From: Cellulosimicrobium arenosum
Lineage (GTDB): Bacteria > Actinomycetota > Actinomycetes > Actinomycetales > Cellulomonadaceae
Assembly: GCF_014837295.1 (NCBI RefSeq)
Contig: NZ_JACYHB010000011.1
Span: forward strand, 1-64,000
Length of the DNA: 64,000 bases
Reading direction: 5' to 3'
Numbering within the stretch: position 1 is the stretch's first letter; every line of letters starts with the position of its first letter. The notes under the pieces were generated by a model. That model was given only the letters and a program-made list of their open reading frames with translations. It did not search any database and was not told the origin of the DNA. Made by a program: the position numbers and the translations under genes. Positions 1 through 8,098 of this stretch are shown here, one piece after another.

Positions 1-60
1 GCCCTTGCGGGCCACGGCCACGACGTCGTCGCGGAACTCCTTGGGGTAGGGCTTTGCCAC
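1..60 (-). CDS. Transposase (IS3-type OrfA-like), N-terminal fragment cut by window edge
   Basis: Only about 20 codons are in the window. The reading frame starts at a GTG at 60 and begins AKPYPKEFRDDVV, a start typical of the small helix-turn-helix OrfA protein of actinobacterial IS3-group transposases, which binds the element's ends. A GGAAGGA ribosome-binding sequence lies about 8 nt upstream of the GTG. The rest of the element is outside the window, so it cannot be said whether the transposase is intact. The family assignment rests on a short N-terminus and should be treated as likely, not certain. Confidence 0.6.
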   Translation of the reverse strand, partial: MAKPYPKEFRDDVVAVARKG

Positions 61-128
61 GGGGACATCCTTCCACCTGAGGCCGGAACCTCAGAGATCA
101 GGTGTCAACCAAACTCGGGGCAGACCCC
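1..128 (-). mobile_element. End of an insertion sequence next to the dnaB 3' end (outer boundary uncertain)
   Basis: The stretch between the transposase start and the dnaB stop codon is only 80 bp, so the element's left end must lie inside it. It holds a TTGACA hexamer on the minus strand (108-103) and a small hairpin (CTGAGG 77-82 with CCTCAG 89-94) just ahead of the transposase ribosome-binding site. Without the far end neither the terminal inverted repeat nor the target duplication can be seen; 128 is a guess at the border. Confidence 0.4.
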
Positions 129-140
129 AGGAACGCTGAG

Positions 141-1508
141 TCAGACCTGCATATCGACGAACCGCGAGTAGTGACCCTGGAACGCTACGGTGATCGTGTC
201 CGTCGGGCCGTTACGGTGCTTCGCGACGATCAGGTCCGCTTCGCCAGCTCGCGGCGACTCCTTCTCGTATGCGTCTTCGCGATGCAAAAGTATGACCATG
301 TCCGCATCCTGCTCAATTGAGCCACTTTCGCGCAAATCAGACATTGCAGGCTTCTTGTCGGTGCGCTGCTCCGCGCCACGGTTGAGCTGCGAGATCGCGA
401 TGACCGGGACCTCGAGCTCCTTCGCGAGCAGCTTCAGCGCCCGGGAGAACTCCGACACCTCCTGCTGACGCGACTCGACGCGCTTGCCGGACGTCATGAG
501 CTGCAGGTAGTCGATGACCACGAGCTTGAGGTCGTGTCGCTGCTTGAGTCGCCGACACTTGGCACGGATCTCCATGAGCGACATGTTCGGCGAGTCGTCG
601 ATGAACAGCGGAGCCTCGGAGATCTTGCCCATCGTCGCGGCGAGCTTCTGCCAGTCGTCCTCGCCCATCGAGCCGTTACGCATCTTCTGCAGGTGGATGC
701 GCGCCTCGGCCGCCAGCAGACGCATCGTGATCTCGTTGCGGCTCATCTCGAGCGAGAACACCACGGATGCCAGGTTGTGCTTGATCGACGCGCTTCTGAC
801 GACGTCGATTCCTAGAGTTGATTTGCCGATGGCCGGCCGGGCGGCGACGACGATCATCTGCCCCGGGTGGAGCCCGTTCGTGAGCCGGTCCAGGTCCGCG
901 AACCCGGTCGGCACGCCGACCATGCCCTCGCCGCGGTGGCTGGCCGCCTCGATCTCGTCGACGGTGCCGCCGATGATGTCCGACAGCGGCAGATAGTCCT
1001 CGGTGGTCCGCCGCTCCGTCACGGCGTAGACCTCGGCCTGCGCGTTGTTGACGATGTCGTCGACGTCGCCGCCGTCGGTCGCGTACCCGAGCTGGACGAT
1101 GCGCGTCCCGGCCTCGACGAGGCGGCGCAGCACGGACCGCTCGCGCACGATGCGTGCGTAGTACCCGGCGTTCGCGGCCGTCGGCACGCCGGCCATGAGG
1201 TCGTGGATGTAGGGGGCACCGCCGATGCGGGTGAGCTCGCCGCGCTTCTGCAGCTCGGCGACGACGGTGATCGCGTCGGCGGGCTCGCCCCGGCCGTAAA
1301 GGTCGATGATCGACTCGTAGACGACCTCGTGCGCGGGGCGGTAGAAGTCGGAGCCGCGGATCTGCTCGATGACGTCGGCGATCGCGTCCTTCGACAGGAG
1401 CATGCCGCCCAGGACGCTCATCTCCGCCGCGACGTCCTGCGGGGGCGTGCGGTCGAAGCCGGTGGGCCCCGGTCCCCCGTAGCTCTCCTCGAGCTCGTCG
1501 ATCGACAT
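141..1508 (-). CDS. dnaB: Replicative DNA helicase DnaB
   Basis: Hexameric 5'-3' helicase that unwinds DNA at the fork and interacts with DnaG primase. The 455-residue product has the DnaB N-terminal domain (roughly residues 25-130; PPQDVAAEMSVLGGML) and a RecA-like C-terminal ATPase domain with Walker A ARPAIGKST, Walker B LVVIDYLQLM and a conserved DLRESGSIEQDAD segment. The chosen ATG at 1508 (MSIDELEESY) is preceded by a GATGAGGGG ribosome-binding sequence; an upstream in-frame ATG at 1565 would add 19 Arg/Gly-rich residues and is less likely. No intein is present, unlike in some mycobacterial DnaB. The gene is separated from rplI by a transporter gene on the other strand, and an insertion sequence abuts its 3' end. 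Confidence 0.96.
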   Translation of the reverse strand: MSIDELEESYGGPGPTGFDRTPPQDVAAEMSVLGGMLLSKDAIADVIEQIRGSDFYRPAHEVVYESIIDLYGRGEPADAITVVAELQKRGELTRIGGAPYIHDLMAGVPTAANAGYYARIVRERSVLRRLVEAGTRIVQLGYATDGGDVDDIVNNAQAEVYAVTERRTTEDYLPLSDIIGGTVDEIEAASHRGEGMVGVPTGFADLDRLTNGLHPGQMIVVAARPAIGKSTLGIDVVRSASIKHNLASVVFSLEMSRNEITMRLLAAEARIHLQKMRNGSMGEDDWQKLAATMGKISEAPLFIDDSPNMSLMEIRAKCRRLKQRHDLKLVVIDYLQLMTSGKRVESRQQEVSEFSRALKLLAKELEVPVIAISQLNRGAEQRTDKKPAMSDLRESGSIEQDADMVILLHREDAYEKESPRAGEADLIVAKHRNGPTDTITVAFQGHYSRFVDMQV

Positions 1509-1691
1509 GCGCCCCTCATCCCCCCGGTCCCGCCGACGCCCACAAGGGCCCCGACGCCCGGGCATCGCCCGCGTCGTACATCAGTTCTACAGCGGGCCAC
1601 CCACAAGACCGCCCCGGTGGCCGCGCCTCCCACCCCCGACAGGCACGACCTGGCGACACTAGATCCCGCATCCAGGCCCCGCAAACGAGCC

Positions 1692-1800
1692 TGTGCACAC
1701 ACCGGTGGACAGACCGCCCGTTCCTGTGGACGAACGGTCCCAGCCTGTGCACATAACGTGGATAACCCTGTGGACAGAGCACGGATGTCCCTGTGTACAC
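1692..1800. promoter_or_regulatory. Array of seven DnaA-box-like 9-mers between dnaB and the MATE gene
   Basis: Within the 336-bp divergent region (1509-1844) seven 9-mers resembling TGTGGACAA or TGTGGATAA stand in the same orientation: TGTGCACAC 1692, GGTGGACAG 1704, TGTGGACGA 1725, TGTGCACAT 1746, CGTGGATAA 1757, TGTGGACAG 1769, TGTGTACAC 1792. Three of them differ from a DnaA box by one base. The array lies in the 5' region of dnaB, which suggests DnaA control of dnaB or a DnaA-titrating site. Function is inferred from pattern only. The rest of the gap shows no gene. Confidence 0.55.
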
Positions 1801-1832
1801 CTCCGCGCGCGGGGTTTGACCTGCGCCTTCAC

Positions 1833-1847
1833 TACCCTCAGGGTGTG
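1833..1847 (+). promoter_or_regulatory. Leaderless-type -10 box (TACCCT) abutting the MATE start
   Basis: TACCCT at 1833-1838 ends 6 nt before the GTG start codon at 1845 and no Shine-Dalgarno sequence is visible. A TANNNT box about 7 nt upstream of the transcription start is the usual arrangement for leaderless actinobacterial mRNAs. Confidence 0.45.
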
Positions 1848-3188
1848 GACGAAAGAAAGTCCGGCGACACGCCGACGCTCGACCGCCAGATCGTCGCGCT
1901 CGCCCTGCCTGCTCTCGGCGCGCTCGTGGCCGAGCCGCTCTTCGTCCTGGTCGACTCCGCCGTCGTCGGCCACCTCGGCACGGCCCAGCTCGCGGGCCTG
2001 TCCCTCGCGTCCACCCTGCTGGTCACCCTCGTCGGGCTGTGCGTGTTCCTCGCCTACGCGACCACGGCCGCGGTCGCCCGCCGTCTCGGCGCCGGACGCG
2101 AGCGCGAAGCCCTGCAGTCCGGCATCGACGGGCTCTGGCTCGCGCTGGGCCTCGGCGTCGTGCTCGCGCTCGTGCTGCTGCTCGCCGCGCCCTGGGCCAC
2201 GGACGCGATGGGCGGGGCGGGCGCCGTCGGGCAGCATGCCGTCACCTACCTGCGCTGGTCCGCGCTCGGTCTGCCCGGGATGCTGCTGGTCCTGGCGTCC
2301 ACCGGCGTGCTGCGCGGGCTGCAGGACACCCGCACCCCCCTGTGGGTCGCAGCGGGCGGGGCGACGTTCAACGGGGTGCTCAACGTCGTGCTCGTCTACG
2401 GGCTCGGCCTGGGGATCGCCGGGTCGGGGATCGGGACCGCGGTCGCCCAGACCGCGATGGGCCTCGTCCTCGTCGTCGTGGTCGTCCGCGGCGCCCGACG
2501 CCGCGGCGCCTCCCTGCGCCCGGCCACCGGCGGCATCTGGGCCAACGCGCGCGCCGGCGCGCCGCTGTTCGTACGCACCCTCTCGCTGCGGCTCGCCATC
2601 CTGCTCACGGTGTTCGTCGCCGCCGGCCTCGGCGAGGTCGCGCTCGCCGGCTACCAGGTCGTCGCCTCCGTGTGGGGCCTGGCGGCGTTCGCGCTCGACG
2701 CCCTCGCGATCGCGGCGCAGGCGCTCGTCGGTTTCGGGCTCGGGGCCGGCGACGTCCCGCGCGTCCGCGGCGTCCTGCGCCGCACCCTGCAGTGGGGCGT
2801 GGCCGCGGGCGCGGTGATCGGCGTCGTGATGGCCGCGGGCGGCTGGTGGTTCGCGCTGCTCTTCACGTCGGACCCGCAGGTCCGGACCGCCGTCGCGCTC
2901 GGCATGGCGGTCTGCGGCGCACTCATGCCCATGGCGGGCTGGGTGTTCGTGCTCGACGGCGTCCTCATCGGCGCCGGCGACGGCCGGTTCCTCGCCTGGG
3001 CGGGCATGGTGACGCTCGTCGTGTACGCGCCGGTCGCGCTCGCCGTGCGGCACTGGGCGCCCGACGGCGCCCCCGGCCTCGCGTGGCTCTGGCTGGCCTT
3101 CGCGGGCGTCTTCATGGCGGCACGAGCCCTCACGACAGGCCTGCGCGCCCGAGGCACCACCTGGATGACCACGGGCGCCGCCCCCTGA
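1845..3188 (+). CDS. MATE-family multidrug/sodium antiporter (DinF-like)
   Basis: Integral membrane exporter of the MATE family, normally coupling drug or metabolite efflux to Na+ or H+ entry. The 447-residue protein is hydrophobic throughout, with about twelve membrane segments in two halves; the N-terminus (IVALALPALGALVAEPLF) and the VDSAVVGHLG segment are typical of the DinF-like branch, and 447 residues is the usual length. The long open frame upstream of 1845 is a shadow of dnaB; the GTG at 1845 fits both family length and the TANNNT box just ahead of it. The gene is oriented against its neighbours dnaB and rplI, interrupting a block that is contiguous in many actinobacteria. Substrate unknown. 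Confidence 0.88.
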   Translation: MDERKSGDTPTLDRQIVALALPALGALVAEPLFVLVDSAVVGHLGTAQLAGLSLASTLLVTLVGLCVFLAYATTAAVARRLGAGREREALQSGIDGLWLALGLGVVLALVLLLAAPWATDAMGGAGAVGQHAVTYLRWSALGLPGMLLVLASTGVLRGLQDTRTPLWVAAGGATFNGVLNVVLVYGLGLGIAGSGIGTAVAQTAMGLVLVVVVVRGARRRGASLRPATGGIWANARAGAPLFVRTLSLRLAILLTVFVAAGLGEVALAGYQVVASVWGLAAFALDALAIAAQALVGFGLGAGDVPRVRGVLRRTLQWGVAAGAVIGVVMAAGGWWFALLFTSDPQVRTAVALGMAVCGALMPMAGWVFVLDGVLIGAGDGRFLAWAGMVTLVVYAPVALAVRHWAPDGAPGLAWLWLAFAGVFMAARALTTGLRARGTTWMTTGAAP

Positions 3189-3236
3189 CACGACACCTGG
3201 CTCACCGGGGGCTGACACGTGGGTGGGGGGATGACG

Positions 3237-3282
3237 AAGGCCCGGTGCCGGGAGCTCGCGAGGAGCTCCGGCACCGGGCCTT
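3237..3282. terminator. Bidirectional terminator between MATE gene and rplI
   Basis: A long near-perfect inverted repeat (AAGGCCCGGTGCCGG left arm, CCGGCACCGGGCCTT right arm, extended by AGCTC/GAGCT around the loop) sits between two convergent genes. It starts with AA and ends with TT, so it can serve both strands. Confidence 0.85.
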
Positions 3283-3296
3283 CGGGTACTGCTGGA

Positions 3297-3746
3297 TCAG
3301 GCAGCGACGACCTTCACCGTGACGGTCGCGGAGACCTCAGGGTGCAGGCGCACGGAGACGGTGTAGTCCCCGGTCGACTTGATCGGCTGGCCGATCTCGA
3401 TCTTGCGCTTGTCCACCGACGGGCCCTCGGCCGCGGCGACCGCGGACGCGATGTCCGCCGTCGTCACGGCGCCGAAGAGACGACCGGCAGCGCCGGACTT
3501 CGCCTCGACCACGACCGTCTTCGCCTGCAGCGAGTCACGGATCGCCTTCGCGTCGTCGAGCGACGCGATCTCGCGGGCCTTGCGCGCCTTGCGGATCGCA
3601 GAGACCTGCGACTCGGCGCCCTTGGTCCACGGCGTGGCGAGCTTGCGCGGGACGAGAAAGTTCCGGGCGTACCCGTCCTTCACCTCGACGACGTCGCCAG
3701 GCTCACCGAGACCGGTGACCTCGTGGGTCAGAATCAGCTTTGCCAT
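3297..3746 (-). CDS. rplI: 50S ribosomal protein bL9
   Basis: Structural protein of the large ribosomal subunit that binds 23S rRNA. The 149-residue product has the usual bL9 start [20 protein letters not shown], the N-terminal [10 protein letters not shown] rRNA-binding region, a long connecting helix and a C-terminal domain ending in [31 protein letters not shown] ribosome-binding sequence precedes the ATG. It is the last gene of the rpsF-ssb-rpsR-rplI transcript, 14 bp downstream of rpsR, followed by a strong terminator. Confidence 0.98.
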   Translation of the reverse strand: MAKLILTHEVTGLGEPGDVVEVKDGYARNFLVPRKLATPWTKGAESQVSAIRKARKAREIASLDDAKAIRDSLQAKTVVVEAKSGAAGRLFGAVTTADIASAVAAAEGPSVDKRKIEIGQPIKSTGDYTVSVRLHPEVSATVTVKVVAA

Positions 3747-3760
3747 GTTCTTCCCCTTCC

Positions 3761-3997
3761 TCAGCGAGCCGTCGACGTGTACGGCAGCAGGGCCATCTCA
3801 CGCGCGTTCTTGACGGCACGGGCGATCTGGCGCTGCTCCTGCACGGAGACGCCGGTCACGCGACGCGCACGGATCTTCCCGCGGTCGGAGATGAACTTCC
3901 GCAGCAGGACGGTGTCCTTGTAGTCGACCGTCTCGATCTTGGCCGTCTTCAGCGGGTTGGACTTCTTCTTGGGCTTACGCACCACAGGCTTGGCCAT
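3761..3997 (-). CDS. rpsR: 30S ribosomal protein bS18
   Basis: Small-subunit protein that forms a heterodimer with bS6 on 16S rRNA. The 78-residue basic product contains the family core [14 protein letters not shown]-type segment (here [19 protein letters not shown]) and the [19 protein letters not shown]-terminus. It lacks the CxxC zinc-binding motif carried by some bS18 paralogues. AGAGGAG precedes the ATG. It lies 101 bp downstream of ssb and 14 bp upstream of rplI, so all four genes probably share one mRNA. Confidence 0.98.
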   Translation of the reverse strand: MAKPVVRKPKKKSNPLKTAKIETVDYKDTVLLRKFISDRGKIRARRVTGVSVQEQRQIARAVKNAREMALLPYTSTAR

Positions 3998-4098
3998 GGT
4001 GTTGCTCCTCTACAAGGTGCGATCCTCGCGAGCGGTCCGCGCCGACGGGCGGCGACAGGCCTACGAGGATGGGTGTGTGTATCCGGGAAGGCGTCCGG

Positions 4099-4638
4099 TC
4101 AGAACGGGGGCTCGTCGGAGAACGAACCACCGGACGACGCGGGACCAGCCGTGGCCCACGGGTCGTCGTTCTGCTGACCGGCGCCGGAAGCGCTGAAACC
4201 ACCGCCGGCGGAGGCACCGCCACCGCCGAAGTTGCCGCCACCGCCGCCACCGCCGAAGTTCCCGCCACCCGAGCTCTGCGCCCGGGTGACCTTCGCCGTG
4301 GCACGTCGCAACGACGGGCCGACCTCGTCGGCCTGCATCTCGACGACGGTGCGCTTCTCTCCCTCGCGAGTCTCGTACGAACGCTGGACGAGGCGGCCCT
4401 GCACGATCACGCGCATGCCCTTCGTCAGCGACTCCGCGACGTTCTCCGCGGCCTCGCGCCAGATCGAGCAGCGCAGGAACAGCGTCTCCGCGTCCTTCCA
4501 CTCGTTCGTCTGACGGTCGAAGGTCCGCGGCGTCGACGCCACCGTGAAGCTGGCCACTGCTGCACCCGATGGGGTGAAGCGCAGCTCCGGGTCAGCGGTC
4601 AGATTGCCGATCACCGTGATGACGGTGTCACCTGCCAT
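4099..4638 (-). CDS. ssb: Single-stranded DNA-binding protein
   Basis: Tetrameric SSB that protects single-stranded DNA and recruits replication and repair proteins. The 179-residue protein has an N-terminal OB fold (residues 1-110; [19 protein letters not shown] and [18 protein letters not shown]), a long Gly/Asn-rich flexible linker and the acidic interaction tail ending SDEPPF. A GAGGAG sequence precedes the ATG. Placement between rpsF and rpsR is the classical arrangement, coupling SSB supply to ribosome synthesis and growth rate. Confidence 0.98.
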   Translation of the reverse strand: MAGDTVITVIGNLTADPELRFTPSGAAVASFTVASTPRTFDRQTNEWKDAETLFLRCSIWREAAENVAESLTKGMRVIVQGRLVQRSYETREGEKRTVVEMQADEVGPSLRRATAKVTRAQSSGGGNFGGGGGGGNFGGGGASAGGGFSASGAGQQNDDPWATAGPASSGGSFSDEPPF

Positions 4639-4798
4639 GCCAGCTCCTCGTTCCTGTGTGCGTCGTGCGTCGTTGTCGCGGCTGTCGCGTGGCTCGTGCT
4701 GCTCTCGCGTCGGCTCATCCCATCACGCGGCACCGACACGCGCGAGGGCGTGCGGGCACACGATCAGCAGGGCGTGCCGAGCAGGGGCGGGGGGAGGT

Positions 4799-5089
4799 TC
4801 AGCGAGCGTCCGTGCGCAGGATCTTGGTCCGCAGCACAGCCTCGTTCAGGCCGAGCTGACGGTCCAGCTCCTTGGCGGTCGCGGACTCCGACGTGAAGTC
4901 GACGACCGCGTAGATGCCCTCGGACTTCTTGTCGATGTCGTACGCCAGGCGGCGACGACCCCAGATGTCCACCTTGTCGACGTTCCCACCGTCGGTCTTG
5001 ATGACCGTCAGGTACTTGTCGAGCGACGGGCCGACGGTGCGCTCCTCGACCTCAGGGTCAAGGATGATCATCATCTCGTACTTGCGCAT
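4799..5089 (-). CDS. rpsF: 30S ribosomal protein bS6
   Basis: Small-subunit protein, partner of bS18. The 96-residue product starts [18 protein letters not shown], the standard bS6 N-terminus, and contains the [16 protein letters not shown] segment. A strong AGGAGG ribosome-binding site precedes the ATG. It is the first gene of the operon; in several bacteria a leader upstream of rpsF binds S6-S18 for feedback control, but I did not identify such a structure convincingly in the 182-bp upstream gap. Confidence 0.98.
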   Translation of the reverse strand: MRKYEMMIILDPEVEERTVGPSLDKYLTVIKTDGGNVDKVDIWGRRRLAYDIDKKSEGIYAVVDFTSESATAKELDRQLGLNEAVLRTKILRTDAR

Positions 5090-5222
5090 GTGGGTAACCC
5101 ACCTCCTCTGGTCTTCACGGCCACGGCCTTTCCGTGGCAGGAGGGTTCATGCACTGCAGGCTGCCCGACGACGCGGCGTCCCCGGGTGGGCACACCGCGG
5201 CTCGCGGGTCAGCAGCTCCCCA

Positions 5223-5245
5223 GGGTACTCGCTGCGCGAGCACCC
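5223..5245 (-). terminator. Probable terminator of the penicillin-binding-protein gene
   Basis: Imperfect hairpin with arms GGGTACTCGC and GCGAGCACCC (one mismatch) and a TGC loop, 27 nt past the stop codon on the minus strand. The U-rich tail is weak, as is common at this GC content. Confidence 0.5.
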
Positions 5246-5271
5246 CGGAAAATCAGGGTCAGCGGAGACGG

Positions 5272-7740
5272 TCAGCCGGTGCCGCCGTTGCCCCCGCCGC
5301 CACCGGCATCGCCCCCGCCACCGCCGTTGCCGCCGCCGTTGCCGCCGCCGCCTCCCCCGCCGTCGTCGCCGCCGCCACCGTCGGTGGGCGGGTCGGTCGG
5401 GTCCGGAGCGGGCGGCTCGGTCGGTTCGGTCGGTTCGGTGGGCTGCGTCGCGGGGTCCGGGCCCTTCGACACCACGAGCGCGATGGTCGAGCCGGGCGGG
5501 ACCTGGCCCCCGCTCGACCCGGCGCTGATCACCGTGCCACGCGGCTGGTCCGAGAACTCCTCGGTGACCTGGGCGCCCAGCCCGAGCGCACCCAGCGCAG
5601 CGCGCGCGTCGTCGACGCTGCGACCCACGAGGTCGCCCGGGACGGTGACGTCCTCCGGCTCCTCAGGCTCCTCGGTGGGCTCCTCGGCCGGCTCCTCGGT
5701 GGGCTCCTCGGTCGGCTCCTCCGTCTTCGGCTCCTGCTGGGGGACGCGCTGCGTCGGGACGTACGCCGGGAACTCCTCGACCGGCATGCCGTCGAGGGCA
5801 GCACCCATGTACTGGGTCCAGGCCTGCACCGGCCAGGTACCACCGGTCATGGACTCGCCCGCCCACTGGCCGAACGGGGTGACCGACTCCTGCTCGCCCT
5901 TCGGCCCGGACTGGTAGATCCCGACGACGGTCGCGAGCTGCGGCGAGTACCCGGCGAACCACGCCGACTTGTTCTCGTTCGACGTGCCGGTCTTGCCGGC
6001 GAGCGGACGACCGAGCTCCTTCGCGGGCTCGCCCGAGCCGCGCTCGATCACCTGGGTCATCGCGTACGTCGCCGCGGCCATGTCGTCGGCCTCGAACACG
6101 CGCTCGCGGTCGTCCGACCCCGGCCCCTCGTGCACGAGGCTGCCGTCGAGCTTCTCGACCTTGGCCACGATGTGCGGGTCCGACCGCAGGCCCTGCGCGG
6201 CGAACGTCGCGTACGCGTTCGCGAGCTCGAGCGGGGTGACGGTCGCCGTCCCGAGCACGTTCGCAGCGTTCGACTGGATCTCCGTGTCCTCCGCGATGCC
6301 CGCCCGGTGCGCGACCTCGGCCGTCTTCTCGGGGCCGTCCTCGACGTTGAGCTGCGCGTAGACGGTGTTCACGGAGTTCGCGGTCGCCGTGGCGAGGTCG
6401 ATGGTCCCCCAGCTGTAGCCGTTCCCGACGCCGAAGTTCTGCACCCTCCAGTCGTCGCCGTTGTTCGCCTCGGGGAACGTCCGCGGCGAGTTGCCGTCGT
6501 ACCGCTCCTCGAGCGTGTGCCCGGCCTCGAGCGCCGCGACGAGCGTGAACGGCTTGAACGTCGACCCACCCTGGGCGGCGCCCATGGTCGAGTTGTTGTA
6601 CGACTGCTCGAGGTAGTCCGCACCGCCGTAGAGCGCGCGGATCGAGCCGTCGGCCGGGTCGATCGACACGAGCGCCGTGCGCGCGTTCTCGGACGCAGGG
6701 TTCGGGTCGTCCTCCTCGGTGCGCGGCACGGACTCGGCGGACTTCACGGCCGCCTTCTGCATCTTGGGGTCGACGGTCGTGGTGACCTTGTACCCCTTCT
6801 GGTCCAGGTCCTGCTCGCTGATGCCCTCCTCGACGAGCTCGTCCCGCACCATCGCGAGCAGGTACCCCGTCGGACCGGCGTACCGGTCGGACTTCTTGTA
6901 CTCCTTGGCCTCGGGGAAGCCGGCGGCCTTCGCCTCGTCGTACTGGGCCTTGTCGATGTGGCCGTCCGCGAGCATGTTGTCGAGGGACCGCCCCCAGCGG
7001 TGCTCGGCCTGCTCGGGCGAGACCGCCGGGTCCCAGTTGGTCGGGTTGGGGATGACCCCGGAGATCATCGCGGCCTGCGACACCGTGAGGTCGGCCGCGT
7101 CGACGCCGTAGTAGGCCTGGGCGGCGGCCTCGATGCCGTAGGCGCCCCGGCCGAAGTAGATCGTGTTCAGGTAGTTCCCGAGCACGACCTCCTTGTCCTG
7201 CTGCTGACCGATCTTGATCGCGAGGACGGCTTCCTTGAACTTGCCGGCGTAGCTGGTCGTCGTGTCGAGGTAGTACCGCTCGACGTACTGCTGCGTCAGG
7301 GTCGACGCCCCCTGCGTGTCGCCGCCGCGGATGTTGTTGAGGAACGCGCGCCCGATGCCCTTGAGGTCGACCCCGGAGTTCGTCCAGAACGTGCGGTCCT
7401 CCGACGCGACGACGGCGTCGCCCACGTACTTCGGCAGCGTCTCGTACTCGACGATCTCGCGGTCCTCGACCGCGAACTTGCCCATCTCGGAGCCGTCGCC
7501 CCAGTAGACGGTGGTCGTCTGGTTGTCGATGTCCGGCAGGGCCGTGGGGACGTCCGTCGTGTAGTACGCGGCGACGACGACGCCCGCGACGAGCGCCACG
7601 CCGGTCAGCATCGCCCCGACGACGACGCGCCACGAGGGGAGCCAGCGGCGGAAGCCGCGGACGCGCGAACGCGGATAGTCGAAGAAGCGCCGGCGGCCCC
7701 GCGGGGCCGTCGCCTGCTTCGTCCTCGTGGATCGCGCCAC
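5272..7740 (-). CDS. Bifunctional transglycosylase/transpeptidase penicillin-binding protein with PASTA domain
   Basis: Class A PBP that polymerises lipid II and cross-links peptidoglycan outside the membrane. Of 822 residues, a basic cytoplasmic stretch and one membrane anchor (about 38-60) are followed by a GT51 domain (EDRTFW with Glu near 113, GASTLTQQYV, GNYLNTIYFGRGAYG), then a transpeptidase domain with S-T-F-K near 392, SVN near 456 and KTG near 581. After it come EEPTEEP repeats, one PASTA domain (VTVPGDLVGRSVDDARAAL) and a low-complexity Gly/Asn/Asp tail to the end. Start is GTG at 7740 with AGAGGAAGG upstream. The domain order matches PonA1/PonA2-type proteins of actinobacteria; I do not assign a specific paralogue name. 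Confidence 0.95.
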   Translation of the reverse strand: MARSTRTKQATAPRGRRRFFDYPRSRVRGFRRWLPSWRVVVGAMLTGVALVAGVVVAAYYTTDVPTALPDIDNQTTTVYWGDGSEMGKFAVEDREIVEYETLPKYVGDAVVASEDRTFWTNSGVDLKGIGRAFLNNIRGGDTQGASTLTQQYVERYYLDTTTSYAGKFKEAVLAIKIGQQQDKEVVLGNYLNTIYFGRGAYGIEAAAQAYYGVDAADLTVSQAAMISGVIPNPTNWDPAVSPEQAEHRWGRSLDNMLADGHIDKAQYDEAKAAGFPEAKEYKKSDRYAGPTGYLLAMVRDELVEEGISEQDLDQKGYKVTTTVDPKMQKAAVKSAESVPRTEEDDPNPASENARTALVSIDPADGSIRALYGGADYLEQSYNNSTMGAAQGGSTFKPFTLVAALEAGHTLEERYDGNSPRTFPEANNGDDWRVQNFGVGNGYSWGTIDLATATANSVNTVYAQLNVEDGPEKTAEVAHRAGIAEDTEIQSNAANVLGTATVTPLELANAYATFAAQGLRSDPHIVAKVEKLDGSLVHEGPGSDDRERVFEADDMAAATYAMTQVIERGSGEPAKELGRPLAGKTGTSNENKSAWFAGYSPQLATVVGIYQSGPKGEQESVTPFGQWAGESMTGGTWPVQAWTQYMGAALDGMPVEEFPAYVPTQRVPQQEPKTEEPTEEPTEEPAEEPTEEPEEPEDVTVPGDLVGRSVDDARAALGALGLGAQVTEEFSDQPRGTVISAGSSGGQVPPGSTIALVVSKGPDPATQPTEPTEPTEPPAPDPTDPPTDGGGGDDGGGGGGGNGGGNGGGGGDAGGGGGNGGTG

Positions 7741-7833
7741 GGTCTACCTTCCTCTGGGGGGCAAGCTCGGGGTCCGACGCCGGGCGGCGCAGCGACACGC
7801 GCGAGCGTGGGCGCACACGGCGGACCACCCTGA

Positions 7834-7861
7834 ACAATAGGGCGTCACCCCGCCGTGACAA
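7834..7861 (-). promoter_or_regulatory. Sigma-70-type promoter of the PBP gene
   Basis: Minus-strand TTGTCA (7861-7856) and TATTGT (7839-7834) are separated by 16 bp. Transcription would start near 7827, giving an 87-nt leader to the GTG at 7740. Confidence 0.6.
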
Positions 7862-7944
7862 GGCTCGAGAGCGCGCCCGCCGCGATCGTCCCCGATTGAT
7901 TCGCCGCCGCGTCCCGGGTCCTTCACAACTCGCGGCGGACTCGC

Positions 7945-7973
7945 CGTGGACCTGTCGTGGACCCGCCGTGGAC
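7945..7973 (+). repeat. Three CGTGGAC repeats at exact 11-bp spacing
   Basis: CGTGGAC begins at 7945, 7956 and 7967, so each copy lies one helical turn from the next. The cluster lies about 10 bp upstream of the -35 hexamer of the padR-ino1 promoter, a position suited to an activator or a second regulator. Whether it is functional is unknown. Confidence 0.35.
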
Positions 7974-7982
7974 CAGGGACGT

Positions 7983-8011
7983 TTGCGCGATGCATCGCGA
8001 CGATCTACTGT
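7983..8011 (+). promoter_or_regulatory. Sigma-70-type promoter of padR-ino1
   Basis: TTGCGC (7983-7988) and TACTGT (8006-8011) are 17 bp apart. The spacer contains a 14-bp perfect palindrome (7986-7999) and a larger palindrome covers the expected start site, so a repressor bound there would block RNA polymerase. Confidence 0.6.
7986..7999. promoter_or_regulatory. 14-bp perfect palindrome in the promoter spacer (candidate operator)
   Basis: CGCGATGCATCGCG reads the same on both strands. It shares the GATG/CATC half-site elements of the neighbouring 23-bp palindrome and may be a second, weaker site for the same regulator. Confidence 0.4.
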
Positions 8012-8013
8012 TC

Positions 8014-8036
8014 CGATGTATCGACTCGATACATCG
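8014..8036. promoter_or_regulatory. PadR-type operator (perfect 11-1-11 inverted repeat)
   Basis: Arms CGATGTATCGA and TCGATACATCG are perfectly complementary around a single C. The ATGTAT...ATACAT core is the kind of site bound by PadR-family repressors. It overlaps the predicted transcription start of the operon that encodes the PadR protein just downstream, so autoregulation is likely. Confidence 0.7.
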
Positions 8037-8098
8037 GGTCGCACCGAGCTGGCGTGACGCCGACTCGACACGGCCTCGATACGGCAGGGGGTGGGATC

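Noticed and set aside
867-1844. Open frame upstream of the MATE start, continuous with it
   Set aside because: It is antisense to dnaB, Arg/Val/Asp-rich as shadow frames are, and the MATE family length and -10 box fit the GTG at 1845.
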